A program made the position numbers and the translations under genes. Positions 14,576 to 21,890 of a stretch of 21,891 nucleotides of DNA are shown piece after piece. Numbering within the stretch: the stretch's first letter is position 1; each line of letters opens with the position of its first letter. This stretch comes from CAYVOX01 sp964453035 (GTDB lineage Bacteria; Chloroflexota; Anaerolineae; Anaerolineales; Anaerolineaceae), in assembly GCA_964453035.1 (NCBI GenBank), contig CAYVOX010000043.1, positions 1 to 21,891 of the forward strand. The letters run 5' to 3'. The notes beneath the pieces are model-generated. The model did not search any database. It was given only the letters and a program-made list of their open reading frames with translations, and was not told the origin of the DNA.

Positions 14576-14601
14576 AGGCTACATGAAAGGAGATTTATCC
14601 A

Positions 14602-15672
14602 ATGAACCGCGCAATACCTGTGGTGGCGGCTTTAATGGTGGTGGTTTCCGCGCTGATTGTGGCAGTGCTGGTCAGTAACAATCCCTTCATTCCTCAAACC
14701 GGCCTGCCTGCCCAACCGGCCCAGGCCACCCCGGCCCCATCCTCCCAACCCACGCCAGCGCCCGAGCCCACCGCCCTGCCGCTGGCCCCTCAACCGACCG
14801 ATTCTGGCCCTGCCAGGCCCATCAGCCTGGTGAGCGGCGCGTTCTTCAAGCAGATGATGACCGCCTACATCCCGCGCGCGGGAGCGGCGATGAAGATTTC
14901 CGTTCAGCCGCTGCGCGCCAACCAGCTCCCGCCCGAAAAATGGCAGCAGTGGCCCATTATCCCCACCGTCAGCGAGCGCGCCCGGGCTATCTACCAGGCC
15001 GGGCTCAAACGCGGCAACAATCCGCAGCATTTCTCCAAGATTGGGGATTGCCAGGTCATCCGCCAGTACTTCCTGGGCCTGTTTGAAGACGACCCGGATG
15101 CCCGCCTGGGCGGCACACCCTACAAAAACCTGCTACCCACCATCAAAGCCTTTGAGGGCAACTGGGGGCGGGTGAGCATGGCGGTGCGCACCGGCTTCAA
15201 CGTGGCTTCAGTGCTCGGCACCATGAATTCCGACCAGAAGCTGTGCAAACCCACCGAAACCCCGCTGGATTGCGAATTCCGCATCTGGAATCCCTCGATT
15301 GTGGTCATCAGCATGGAAACGTGGCCCACCGAGCGCCCCACCAACCTGTACGAAGGCTACCTGCGCCAGATTGTGGAGTACGTGATTGCGCGCGGCGCGC
15401 TGCCCATCCTGGCGACCAAGGCGGACAACCTCGAAAAAGACCATGCCATCAACCTCTCGGTAGCACGCGTGGCCTTTGATTACGACATCCCGCTGTGGAA
15501 CTTCTGGCGGGCAGCCAACGCCCTGCCCAACCACGGCCTGCTAGAAGACGGCTTTCACCTGACCAACACCCAGCACAATTTCAAGGATCCGACCACCATG
15601 CAGTTTGCCTGGCCCGTGCGCAATATTACGTTCGTCCAGGCTTTTGAAGCGGTATGGAAAGCGGTCAGGTGA
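14602..15672 (+). CDS. Membrane-anchored or secreted SGNH/GDSL-hydrolase-like protein with Cys at the nucleophile position
   Basis: This 356-residue protein has an N-terminal hydrophobic segment (about residues 4-25) without a clear cleavage site, then a Pro/Thr/Ala-rich linker (about 33-72) and an exported domain. The block FSKIGDCQVIRQYF resembles SGNH block I, but Cys150 stands where Ser of GDS is expected. A C-terminal DGFHLT (Asp316, His319) matches the block V Asp-x-x-His. The RGALPILATKAD strand also fits. Start and expression are well supported by AAAGGAG. It may be an esterase or deacetylase on envelope or environmental glycans, or an inactive binding relative. Cys could act as nucleophile or mark loss of esterase activity. 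The next genes encode an RNA methyltransferase and a large glycosidase on the same strand. Confidence 0.65.
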   Translation: MNRAIPVVAALMVVVSALIVAVLVSNNPFIPQTGLPAQPAQATPAPSSQPTPAPEPTALPLAPQPTDSGPARPISLVSGAFFKQMMTAYIPRAGAAMKISVQPLRANQLPPEKWQQWPIIPTVSERARAIYQAGLKRGNNPQHFSKIGDCQVIRQYFLGLFEDDPDARLGGTPYKNLLPTIKAFEGNWGRVSMAVRTGFNVASVLGTMNSDQKLCKPTETPLDCEFRIWNPSIVVISMETWPTERPTNLYEGYLRQIVEYVIARGALPILATKADNLEKDHAINLSVARVAFDYDIPLWNFWRAANALPNHGLLEDGFHLTNTQHNFKDPTTMQFAWPVRNITFVQAFEAVWKAVR

Positions 15673-15728
15673 GATATTAACCAGCAGCAGAACTAACCTT
15701 ATCCCAATTGCCTGACGGGGAGGTGAGC

Positions 15729-16172
15729 TTGTCCTACTTTGAAATTGGCATCTACCACCCGCGCAACGGCCTCAACATCGGCACCCTGTGGCGCTCGGCA
15801 TTCCAGCTGGGCGCCGCTGGCATTTTCACCATCGGCAAACCCTACAAGCACCAGACCTCGGATACCTCCAGCGCGGAATTGAGCATCCCGCTGCGCTGCT
15901 TTACCACTTTTGAAGAGCTGCTTGCCGCCCGCCCGCAGGGCGCGCAGCTGGTGGGGGTGGAACTCATGCCCAACGCCGTGCCCCTGGCGCAATTCAACCA
16001 CCCGGCGCAGGCCATCTACCTGCTGGGCGCGGAGAGTTCCGGCCTGCCGCCCGCGGTGCTGGCGCAGTGCAACGCGCTGGTTTACCTTGAGGCGGTGCGC
16101 CGCGCCTCATACAATGTGGCTGTTACCGGCAGCATCCTCATGTACCACCGCGTTTTTATCCAGCAGCTCTGA
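15729..16172 (+). CDS. SpoU/TrmH-family RNA 2'-O-methyltransferase
   Basis: This 147-residue minimal SPOUT methyltransferase has a trefoil knot and no extra RNA-binding domain, like TrmL. Motif 1 is NGLNIGTLWRSA (Asn16, Arg22), motif 2 LLGAESSGLP (Glu102) and motif 3 VYLEAVRRASYNVAVTGSILMYHR (Asn129). Usual motif 3 has Ser-Leu-Asn-Val; here it is Ser-Tyr-Asn-Val. The start is uncertain. TTG at 15729 fits the family N-terminus and lies 5 nt after GGAGG. GTG at 15723 abuts that site, and TTG at 15708 lies upstream of it. The target is probably tRNA or rRNA ribose. It lies 56 nt after the SGNH-like gene and 23 nt before the glycosidase gene, likely co-transcribed but without an evident functional link. 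Confidence 0.85.
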   Translation: MSYFEIGIYHPRNGLNIGTLWRSAFQLGAAGIFTIGKPYKHQTSDTSSAELSIPLRCFTTFEELLAARPQGAQLVGVELMPNAVPLAQFNHPAQAIYLLGAESSGLPPAVLAQCNALVYLEAVRRASYNVAVTGSILMYHRVFIQQL

Positions 16173-16195
16173 TTTTCTCACTCAGGAGCCAGATC

Positions 16196-19100
16196 ATGCA
16201 ACAGCTTCGCCGTGATTTTGCCAACCCCCCTGCAGCTTTTCGCGGGGCGCCGTTCTGGTCATGGAATGACCGCCTGGACCCCGCTGAACTGGTGCGCCAG
16301 GCGCGCGATATGAAAGCTCACGGCATGGGCGGGTTCTTCATGCACTCGCGCGAAGGCCTGGAAACGGTTTACATGGGGCCGGAATGGATGGCCTGCATCC
16401 GCGCGGTGGTGCAAGCCGCGCGTGAGGAAGGACTGCACGCCTGGCTGTACGATGAAGACCGCTGGCCCTCCGGCACGGCGGGCGGGCTGGTTCCCGCGCG
16501 CGGCGGGGATGACTTCCGCGCCAAGATGCTCACCCTTGAACAGGCTGAGGCCTTCCCCGCGCAGGCTGGCGGCCTGCTGGCAGTTTTTGCGGCGGTGATG
16601 GATGGCGGGCGGCTGCTCTCCGCGCGCCGGCTGCTGCAGCCGGATGCCGCCAGAGCGGGCGAGACGCTGCTCATCTTCCGCCGGCGGGTTTCGGACCCCG
16701 GCGAGTGGTTCAACGACGATACCTACAGCGACAATCTCAACCCGGAGGCAGTCGCGGCGTTTCTGGATATTACCTACCGGGCGTATTACAACGCGGTACG
16801 CGAGAATATCGGCGGGGCAGTTCCGGGAATTTTCACCGATGAGCCCAACGTGTTTGCCCTGCGCGGCGCGGAAGGGGTGCGCAAATTACCCTGGACGGAT
16901 GCCCTGCCGCAGTTGTTCCTGGCGCGGCGCGGCTACGATCTGCTCGACGTGCTGCCCTGGTTGTTTTATGAGGGCGAATTCGCCGCCAAAACGCGCCATG
17001 ATTACTGGTGGACGGTCAGCGAGCGCTTTACCGAGGCTTATTCAAAGCAGCTGGGCGAATGGTGCGAGGCACACGGCCTGGCCTTCACCGGGCATTACCT
17101 TTACGAAAACGACCTGGGACGCGCCATTTTGCATGGTGGGGCGGTGATGCCGCATTACCGCTACCAGCAGGTGCCCGGCATTGATATGCTCACCGAGCAG
17201 AACCATGAGTTCCTCACCATCAAGCAGTGCTCCAGCGTGGCCAGCCAGTTTGGCCGGCAGCGGGTGCTTTCCGAGACGTACGGCTGCACCGGCTGGGAGT
17301 TCACCTTTGAGGGCCAGAAATGGGTGGGCGACTGGCAGTATGTGCTGGGGGTGAACCTGCGCTGCCAGCACCTGGCGCTCTATTCGCTGCGCGGTTGCCG
17401 CAAGCGCGATTACCCGCCCGCCTTCAATTACAACACCACCTGGTGGCAGTACAACGCCCTGGTTGAGGATTACTTTGCGCGCATCGGGCGCGTGATGAGT
17501 GAAGGCCAGGCCGTGCGCGATGTGCTGGTGCTGCACCCGGTGACCAGCGCCTGGGCCATGCTCGGCGAGGGGCCGGAGTCCATCCAGGCGGTGGATGAAT
17601 ACGGCGAGCGCCTCAACGATTTTGCCCGCGCCGTGCTGGCCACCCACTATGATTTTGACTTTGGCGATGAGCAGATCATGGCATCCGGCGCCCATCTGGA
17701 AGGGAACACGCTTTTTGTGGGCCGCGCGCCCTATAAATTGGTCATCATCCCGCCGCACACCCGTACCCTGTTGCGTTCCACCTGCGCCTTGCTGGAGGAA
17801 TTTATCGCGGCAGGTGGTGCGGTGATTGCTTTTGACCCCCCGCCCAACCAGGTAGAAGCTGTGCCTGATGCTCAACTGCCCAACCTGTGGCGCCGCCCCG
17901 GCGTGACGGTGCTTTCCAACCCCAATGCGCTCAACGCCGCCCTGGAAAACCGCCTGGCCTGGCGCGTTTCGCTCACCACCCGGCAGGGGCAGCAGGCTGC
18001 CAGCCTGCTCTACATGCAGCGCCGGTTTGAGGACGGCAGGCAGGCCTATTTTATCGTCAATGGCGACCGGCACAACACCCTGGATGTCAATATCTCACTG
18101 GAGGGCAGCGGCTGCCTGGAGGAGTGGGACGCGCTGAGCGGTCGCACCTGGCCGGTGGCGGTAGAGCGAAAAGACGGCAAGCTGCATTTTGAAACCCATT
18201 TTGCCCCGGCTGCCTCGCGCCTGTTCCTGGTTGATCCCTCAACTCAGCCCTGCATCACTGCCCCGCGCCTGGAAGCGCCCGGCAGGCTGCCCTTTGACCG
18301 CCACTTTAAGGATCCCAATTTCTACATCGGCCCCACCTGCGCCTTCACGCGCACCGATCCCAATGTGTTGACCCTGGATAAGTGCCAGTACCGGCTGGGC
18401 GGGGGGGACTTTTCGGCAGAGATGGACGTGTGGCGCGCGCAGAGCCAGGCGCGCGAGCGGCTGGGGATGCGCCAGAACTACTACAACGGCCTGCCGCAGC
18501 GTTACAAGTGGGCGCTCCAGCCGCACCCCGCCGACGGCGCCCCGCTGGAGTTGCGTTTTGCCTTCCAGGTGCGGGATGTGCCCGCCGGACCGGTCTATCT
18601 GCTGCTGGAAGGGGCACAGGCTTTCACAATTGCGCTCAACGGGCAAGGTGTGCCCGCGCAGGTGGACGGCTGGTACCTCGACCGCGCCTTCCACCGCGTG
18701 CCCCTGCCGCCGCTGCGCACCGGGCGTAACCACCTCACCCTGAGCTGCGCCTACACCAGCTACATGGAGCTGGAAGACTGCTACCTGCTGGGTGATTTTG
18801 GCGTTTCACTGGAGCGCGCTATCACCACCGAGCCCGCCGCCCTGCATTTTGGCGACTGGACCGCCCAGGGTTACCTGCACTATGCGGGCAGCATGATTTA
18901 TCACGCCAGTTTGCCTCATGTTGAGGGGCAGCGCGCGGCGCTCTGGCTGGGGCAGGTGAGCGCGGTGGATGTGGCGGTGCGCGTCAACGGCGCCCTGGCC
19001 GGGCACATCCCCTGGCAATCTGCCAACGGGCTGGAACTGACTGGCTGGCTCAAAGCGGGGCAGAACGCGCTGGAGATCGAGGTGGTGGGCAGCCCGCGCA

Positions 19101-19246
19101 ACATGCTCGGCCCGCTGCACCTGGCTGCCGGACGCGAGGAATGGACCGACTGGCGCTCCTTCCGCCGCACCGACCAGACCTATACCCCGGAATACGTGGT
19201 GCAACCGTGGGGGCTGCTGGGGCAGGCGCGGGTGTGGCGCCAATAG
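16196..19246 (+). CDS. Large glycoside hydrolase, GH106 (alpha-L-rhamnosidase)-like
   Basis: This 1016-residue protein has no signal peptide and is probably cytoplasmic. The N-terminal barrel starts with GAPFWSWNDRLDPAELVRQ and GMGGFFMHSREGLETVYMG. It continues with LYDEDRWPSGTAGG (Asp86-Glu87-Asp88), GIFTDEPNVF (Asp215-Glu216), RVLSETYGCTGWEF (Glu360) and LYSLRGCRKRDYPPAFNYN, an order seen in GH106-type enzymes. Glu216 and Glu360 are reasonable catalytic candidates, which I infer from position only. A Rossmann-like segment (about 500-560) and C-terminal beta-sandwich modules (about 700-1010) follow. ATG 16196 is preceded by AGGAG. Uptake of rhamnosides or related oligosaccharides would be needed for a cytoplasmic enzyme, but no transporter is adjacent. 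Related unclassified glycosidase families share the layout, so rhamnose specificity is tentative. Confidence 0.75.
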   Translation: MQQLRRDFANPPAAFRGAPFWSWNDRLDPAELVRQARDMKAHGMGGFFMHSREGLETVYMGPEWMACIRAVVQAAREEGLHAWLYDEDRWPSGTAGGLVPARGGDDFRAKMLTLEQAEAFPAQAGGLLAVFAAVMDGGRLLSARRLLQPDAARAGETLLIFRRRVSDPGEWFNDDTYSDNLNPEAVAAFLDITYRAYYNAVRENIGGAVPGIFTDEPNVFALRGAEGVRKLPWTDALPQLFLARRGYDLLDVLPWLFYEGEFAAKTRHDYWWTVSERFTEAYSKQLGEWCEAHGLAFTGHYLYENDLGRAILHGGAVMPHYRYQQVPGIDMLTEQNHEFLTIKQCSSVASQFGRQRVLSETYGCTGWEFTFEGQKWVGDWQYVLGVNLRCQHLALYSLRGCRKRDYPPAFNYNTTWWQYNALVEDYFARIGRVMSEGQAVRDVLVLHPVTSAWAMLGEGPESIQAVDEYGERLNDFARAVLATHYDFDFGDEQIMASGAHLEGNTLFVGRAPYKLVIIPPHTRTLLRSTCALLEEFIAAGGAVIAFDPPPNQVEAVPDAQLPNLWRRPGVTVLSNPNALNAALENRLAWRVSLTTRQGQQAASLLYMQRRFEDGRQAYFIVNGDRHNTLDVNISLEGSGCLEEWDALSGRTWPVAVERKDGKLHFETHFAPAASRLFLVDPSTQPCITAPRLEAPGRLPFDRHFKDPNFYIGPTCAFTRTDPNVLTLDKCQYRLGGGDFSAEMDVWRAQSQARERLGMRQNYYNGLPQRYKWALQPHPADGAPLELRFAFQVRDVPAGPVYLLLEGAQAFTIALNGQGVPAQVDGWYLDRAFHRVPLPPLRTGRNHLTLSCAYTSYMELEDCYLLGDFGVSLERAITTEPAALHFGDWTAQGYLHYAGSMIYHASLPHVEGQRAALWLGQVSAVDVAVRVNGALAGHIPWQSANGLELTGWLKAGQNALEIEVVGSPRNMLGPLHLAAGREEWTDWRSFRRTDQTYTPEYVVQPWGLLGQARVWRQ

Positions 19247-19260
19247 GCGCTTGACGGCGG

Positions 19261-19269
19261 TGCTACAAT
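19261..19269 (+). promoter_or_regulatory. Extended -10 (TGCTACAAT) of the Gmad2-like lipoprotein gene
   Basis: TGC precedes TACAAT, an extended -10, and the ATG at 19277 follows after only 7 nt. Initiation would fall on or next to the start codon. A TTGACG at 19251 is only 7 bp away and cannot serve as the -35. Confidence 0.65.
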
Positions 19270-19276
19270 AATAGGC

Positions 19277-20209
19277 ATGAACCTCAAACGCTCCTGGATT
19301 GCGTTTTGTTTGCTGGCGCTGGCGCTCAGCGGCTGCCTGGCGCCTGCCACGCCTGCGCCGCTGCCCACGCCAACGGCCCCGGCAGCCGCGCCCACCAGTT
19401 CGCCGCGCGTGGTGGTGCTCTCGCCGACATCTGCCCCGCCGAACACCACCCCCACCCGGACGGTCGCCGCGATGACCAGGCCGCCTTCCAGCCCCACCTC
19501 TGCCTCTGCCCCGCCTGCTTTCATTCAAATTTCCAGCCCGGGCGCGGGGTCGAAGGTGGTTTCGCCCGTCAGGGTGAGCGGTGATTCCGGCAGCACCTTT
19601 GAGCAGAACCTGGTGGTCGTGGTGTATGATTCCGTGGGCAAGCAGCTGGCTCTCAAGCCCACCACCATCCAGGCGGAGATGGGACAGCGCGGCGCGTTCA
19701 GCGTTGAGCTGGCCTTCAACGTGAGCAAAGAGCAGGCCGGGCGGATTGTCGTTTATGACACCTCACCGGCGCACGGCGGTATCCTGCACCTGGCGAGCGT
19801 GGAGGTAACGCTGCGCCCCGCCGGTGGCAAGGCGGAAGTGCTCACCGCCAAAACCGCGCCGGACCTTATCCGGGTGACACGCCCGCTGATTAATGCCGAG
19901 GTGAGCGGCGGCAAGCTGCTGGTGGAGGGGATGGGCGGACCGCTGTTTGAGAACCAGTTTTCGCTGGCACTGTGCGGGGCGGGCGGCAGCGGCAAGGCGG
20001 ACCCGGTTTGCGGCACGGCAGGTAATGTGATTGTGCGCGCTTCGGCGGTCGTCAAAGCTGCGGATGCGCCCAAGCAGGGGCCGTTCTCGATTCAACTGGC
20101 GTATAAGGTCAAAGAGAGGACTGCAGCGTGGCTGGTGGTGTACGATAGCTCCGCGCGCGACGGTGGCCTGATTTTTGTCAGTGCGCTGCCGCTGCAACTG
20201 CTGCCTTGA
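19277..20209 (+). CDS. Lipoprotein with two Gmad2-like immunoglobulin domains
   Basis: This 310-residue exported lipoprotein has a basic N-terminus, a hydrophobic core and an LSGC lipobox (Cys20). A Thr/Pro/Ala-rich linker to about residue 80 follows. Two related domains come next. Domain 1 (about 82-180) contains ISSPGAGSKVVSPVRVSG, FEQNLVVVVYD and GRIVVYDTSPAHGG. Domain 2 (about 195-305) contains VTRPLINAEVSGGKLLVEG, FENQFSLALC and AWLVVYDSSARDGG. The P..G..V.SP..V.G and FE..L..D patterns are those of Gmad2, an Ig-like domain found with GerM-type and other envelope proteins. Domain 2 has an insertion with two Cys that could form a disulfide. The mRNA is probably leaderless. The role is unknown; a surface-binding or scaffold function is likely. 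Confidence 0.78.
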   Translation: MNLKRSWIAFCLLALALSGCLAPATPAPLPTPTAPAAAPTSSPRVVVLSPTSAPPNTTPTRTVAAMTRPPSSPTSASAPPAFIQISSPGAGSKVVSPVRVSGDSGSTFEQNLVVVVYDSVGKQLALKPTTIQAEMGQRGAFSVELAFNVSKEQAGRIVVYDTSPAHGGILHLASVEVTLRPAGGKAEVLTAKTAPDLIRVTRPLINAEVSGGKLLVEGMGGPLFENQFSLALCGAGGSGKADPVCGTAGNVIVRASAVVKAADAPKQGPFSIQLAYKVKERTAAWLVVYDSSARDGGLIFVSALPLQLLP

Positions 20210-20249
20210 GAATTAATCAAAAGAGTTGAAAAATTACCCCTGGAAAATA

Positions 20250-20277
20250 TTGCTTTTTAGGGATAATCTGCTACAAT
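20250..20277 (+). promoter_or_regulatory. Promoter-like element in the intergenic region after the lipoprotein
   Basis: TTGCTT (20250-20255), a 16-bp spacer and an extended -10, TGCTACAAT (TACAAT at 20272-20277), are the best features here. No coding region follows on the plus strand. Initiation near 20284 coincides with the first base of a strong hairpin followed by a T run. Confidence 0.5.
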
Positions 20278-20283
20278 ATTGAA

Positions 20284-20331
20284 GATCCCCCTGCCGGTTG
20301 CCCCCCTCAATCGGTTGGGGGATCACTTTTT
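20284..20331 (+). terminator. Hairpin plus T run: intrinsic terminator, attenuator or very short RNA
   Basis: GATCCCCC (20284-20291) pairs with GGGGGATC (20317-20324), followed by AC and TTTTT (20327-20331). The loop contains another C run that could pair in register with the same G block. It can end transcription of the lipoprotein gene. Together with the promoter just upstream it would make an RNA of about 48 nt. Confidence 0.6.
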
Positions 20332-20383
20332 AAGCTGCGCGGCGTTTTGACTTTATCATCCGCTCACCGCCGTGCCTGCGTCA

Positions 20384-20397
20384 AAAAGACCTGTTAG
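20384..20397 (+). repeat. Dispersed motif AAAAGACCTGTTAG, copy 2
   Basis: It is identical over 14 bases to 10912-10925. Both copies lie outside genes, on the same strand. They may belong to a genome-wide short repeat or a conserved regulatory or RNA motif. Chance identity is possible but unlikely for 14 bases confined to the two largest intergenic gaps. Confidence 0.5.
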
Positions 20398-20557
20398 CAG
20401 ACTCTCGTGGGGTTTACGGCATTTAGCCCCCGCCATATTTGGTGACCGACCAGGGACTCGAATAACACACCCTCATGGGTGCCCTGAACCCATTGATTAA
20501 AAGTTTCAATGGGGGTCGTCCAGGGCGTTTAAAGGGTGTTTTTTGTCCAAAAACGGG

Positions 20558-20644
20558 GCCAAAATAGCCATTTTGGCGTCCAAAAGGGGTATTTTATGCA
20601 TAAAATCCACCTGGTTTTTTAGCAATTGCACCAATTGCACCAGG
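20558..20644. repeat. Cluster of palindromes and a tandem 9-mer
   Basis: Four elements lie in 87 bases. A hairpin GCCAAAAT-AGCC-ATTTTGGC occupies 20558-20577. A perfect 16-bp palindrome ATTTTATGCATAAAAT occupies 20591-20606. CCTGGT (20610-20615) pairs with ACCAGG (20639-20644). Inside that last pair is an exact tandem duplication of CAATTGCAC (20623-20640). The density suggests a structured RNA, a protein-binding region or a decayed miniature element. Confidence 0.6.
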
Positions 20645-20843
20645 AATTTGTTAAGGTTGGAAAGGCAGCCTGCGAGAGTTTTTATGTGCACTGTCCAGGA
20701 AATGTCCCGGTATTAAGGGCGCCTTGCGTGCAGGTAGGGAGAGCAGGGCTCAATTAACGACTTCTTGAAGAGTCGCAAACCTATGCTGAAGCCATACCTG
20801 TAAAATCAAAACCAAACGGATTCCTGTTTGCACAGGTCATTAA

Positions 20844-21890
20844 TCAACGGTCATTGACAATACGATCCACCACCAGCTTTCGAAAGGGCGGTGAGAGGGC
20901 AGCAAAATAAGCCGAGAAACCGGTTACGCGCACGATCAAATTGGGGTATTTCATCGGGTCCTTATTTGCCTCGCGAATCTGTTCGGCATCAACCACATTA
21001 ATATTGACCAGTGTACCCCCAAGATCAAAGTGGGTTTTAATCACCGCGCCGACGTTATCGATAGCGCTATCGGTATTGACGAGAGTCGGGTTGAGTTCCA
21101 GCTGGAAGGGAGCGGTATTTCCAAAGCCAGGCTGCACCGAGGCAATAGCATTGGCCATCGCGGTGAAGGCGCCATCTGTGCGGAATCCGGGATTGGGATT
21201 GGCGCCGTGAGAGATCGGTTCGCCCCTCAAACGCCCATTGGGAGTAGCTCCAACCGCCCTGCCAAACGGTACCGTATTAGCCCACGAGAAAAGCCCTGGA
21301 ATGGTCAGGTACCCGTCCGGTGTTCGCGACCCGGTCACCAGGTTGGTAAAGTCCTGTGAGATCTGCAACGCCCACTTATCTCCCAGGGAGCCGCCGTAAC
21401 CGTATTTCTTCACCGAAGAAAGGATGCTGCGAATACGAGCGCCCTCCGGTCCCTCAAAGTTCCCTTCAACCGCCTGCTTAACTTGCTTCCAGGTCAAGGC
21501 CTTATCTACTTCTACGCGCTGCTCCAGGGAAGCCAGGGAATCAGCAACCGTTGCCAGGCCAGCGCCATCAATTGCAATGTTGTAATAATCTACACCGCCG
21601 TGTGAGGCATCCAGCCCTTTTTCAATTGGCCCATGACTGACCAGATTAAGAATCAATTCAGGAGCGTTCTTGTACTGGTGTTGAAAATGGAAATCGATCC
21701 CCAGTTTAAGCACCTCCACCGCTCTGGTTAAGTGCTGGAAGAATAGTTTGTATAATTCAGCGGTCGTGCTAAAATCGGATGCTTCATATTCGTGGAACGC
21801 AACGTCAAACACTTTGGCGAAGTTAACCTTAACCAGGTCATTAAGGGTATATTCAAGTCCCGGCAGCGACATCCAATTACACCCCACAGC
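20844..21890 (-). CDS. Glycyl radical enzyme (pyruvate formate-lyase-like), C-terminal part
   Basis: The visible 348 codons run off the right edge; the 5' half lies outside. The C-terminal glycyl radical loop is clear: LIVRVTGFSAYF, the radical Gly 25th from the end, as in PFL-family enzymes. Upstream are ATPNGRLRGEPISHGANP and GGTLVNINVVDAEQIREA, also family blocks. The first visible residues, VGCNWMSLPGLEY followed by KVNFAKVFDVAFHE, align with the active-site Cys loop, so the catalytic Cys is two residues into that string. Many dehydratases and lyases have Cys-x-Glu here; this one has Cys-Asn-Trp. Substrate unknown. The enzyme needs a radical-SAM activase, which is not seen on the window side. 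It is strictly anaerobic chemistry. Codon use is visibly less GC-rich than the genes to the left, hinting at separate ancestry. Confidence 0.88.
   Translation of the reverse strand, partial: AVGCNWMSLPGLEYTLNDLVKVNFAKVFDVAFHEYEASDFSTTAELYKLFFQHLTRAVEVLKLGIDFHFQHQYKNAPELILNLVSHGPIEKGLDASHGGVDYYNIAIDGAGLATVADSLASLEQRVEVDKALTWKQVKQAVEGNFEGPEGARIRSILSSVKKYGYGGSLGDKWALQISQDFTNLVTGSRTPDGYLTIPGLFSWANTVPFGRAVGATPNGRLRGEPISHGANPNPGFRTDGAFTAMANAIASVQPGFGNTAPFQLELNPTLVNTDSAIDNVGAVIKTHFDLGGTLVNINVVDAEQIREANKDPMKYPNLIVRVTGFSAYFAALSPPFRKLVVDRIVNDR

Larger units (their letters stand above)
20332..20843. other. Intergenic region of about 510 bp without a convincing gene, many small dyads
   Basis: Base composition falls toward AT. 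After the T-run hairpin there is a repeated motif at 20384, then CAGGG (20451-20455) matching CCCTG (20482-20486) around an inner CACCC-TCAT-GGGTG stem (20468-20481). Next is an 8-bp hairpin, CCCATTGA/TCAATGGG (20489-20513), and further palindromes listed separately. A 61-codon minus-strand frame at 20691-20506 runs through these dyads and is not convincing. CCTGT-TTGC-ACAGG (20823-20836) lies just past the stop of the glycyl radical enzyme gene and may be a weak terminator for it. Confidence 0.5.

Noticed and set aside
19251..19256. TTGACG as a -35 for the lipoprotein gene
   Set aside because: It is only 7 bp from the TACAAT box, far too close. The extended -10 (TGC before TACAAT) explains the promoter without it.
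20440..20513. Functional tRNA gene on the minus strand
   Set aside because: The T-loop-like string lacks a complementary T-stem 5' strand in place, and no D-arm, anticodon arm or acceptor 5' strand could be fitted.
20506..20691. 61-codon minus-strand frame in the right intergenic region
   Set aside because: It runs through palindromes and a tandem 9-mer, has no good ribosome site and no recognised family. Repeats explain its residues better than selection on a protein.
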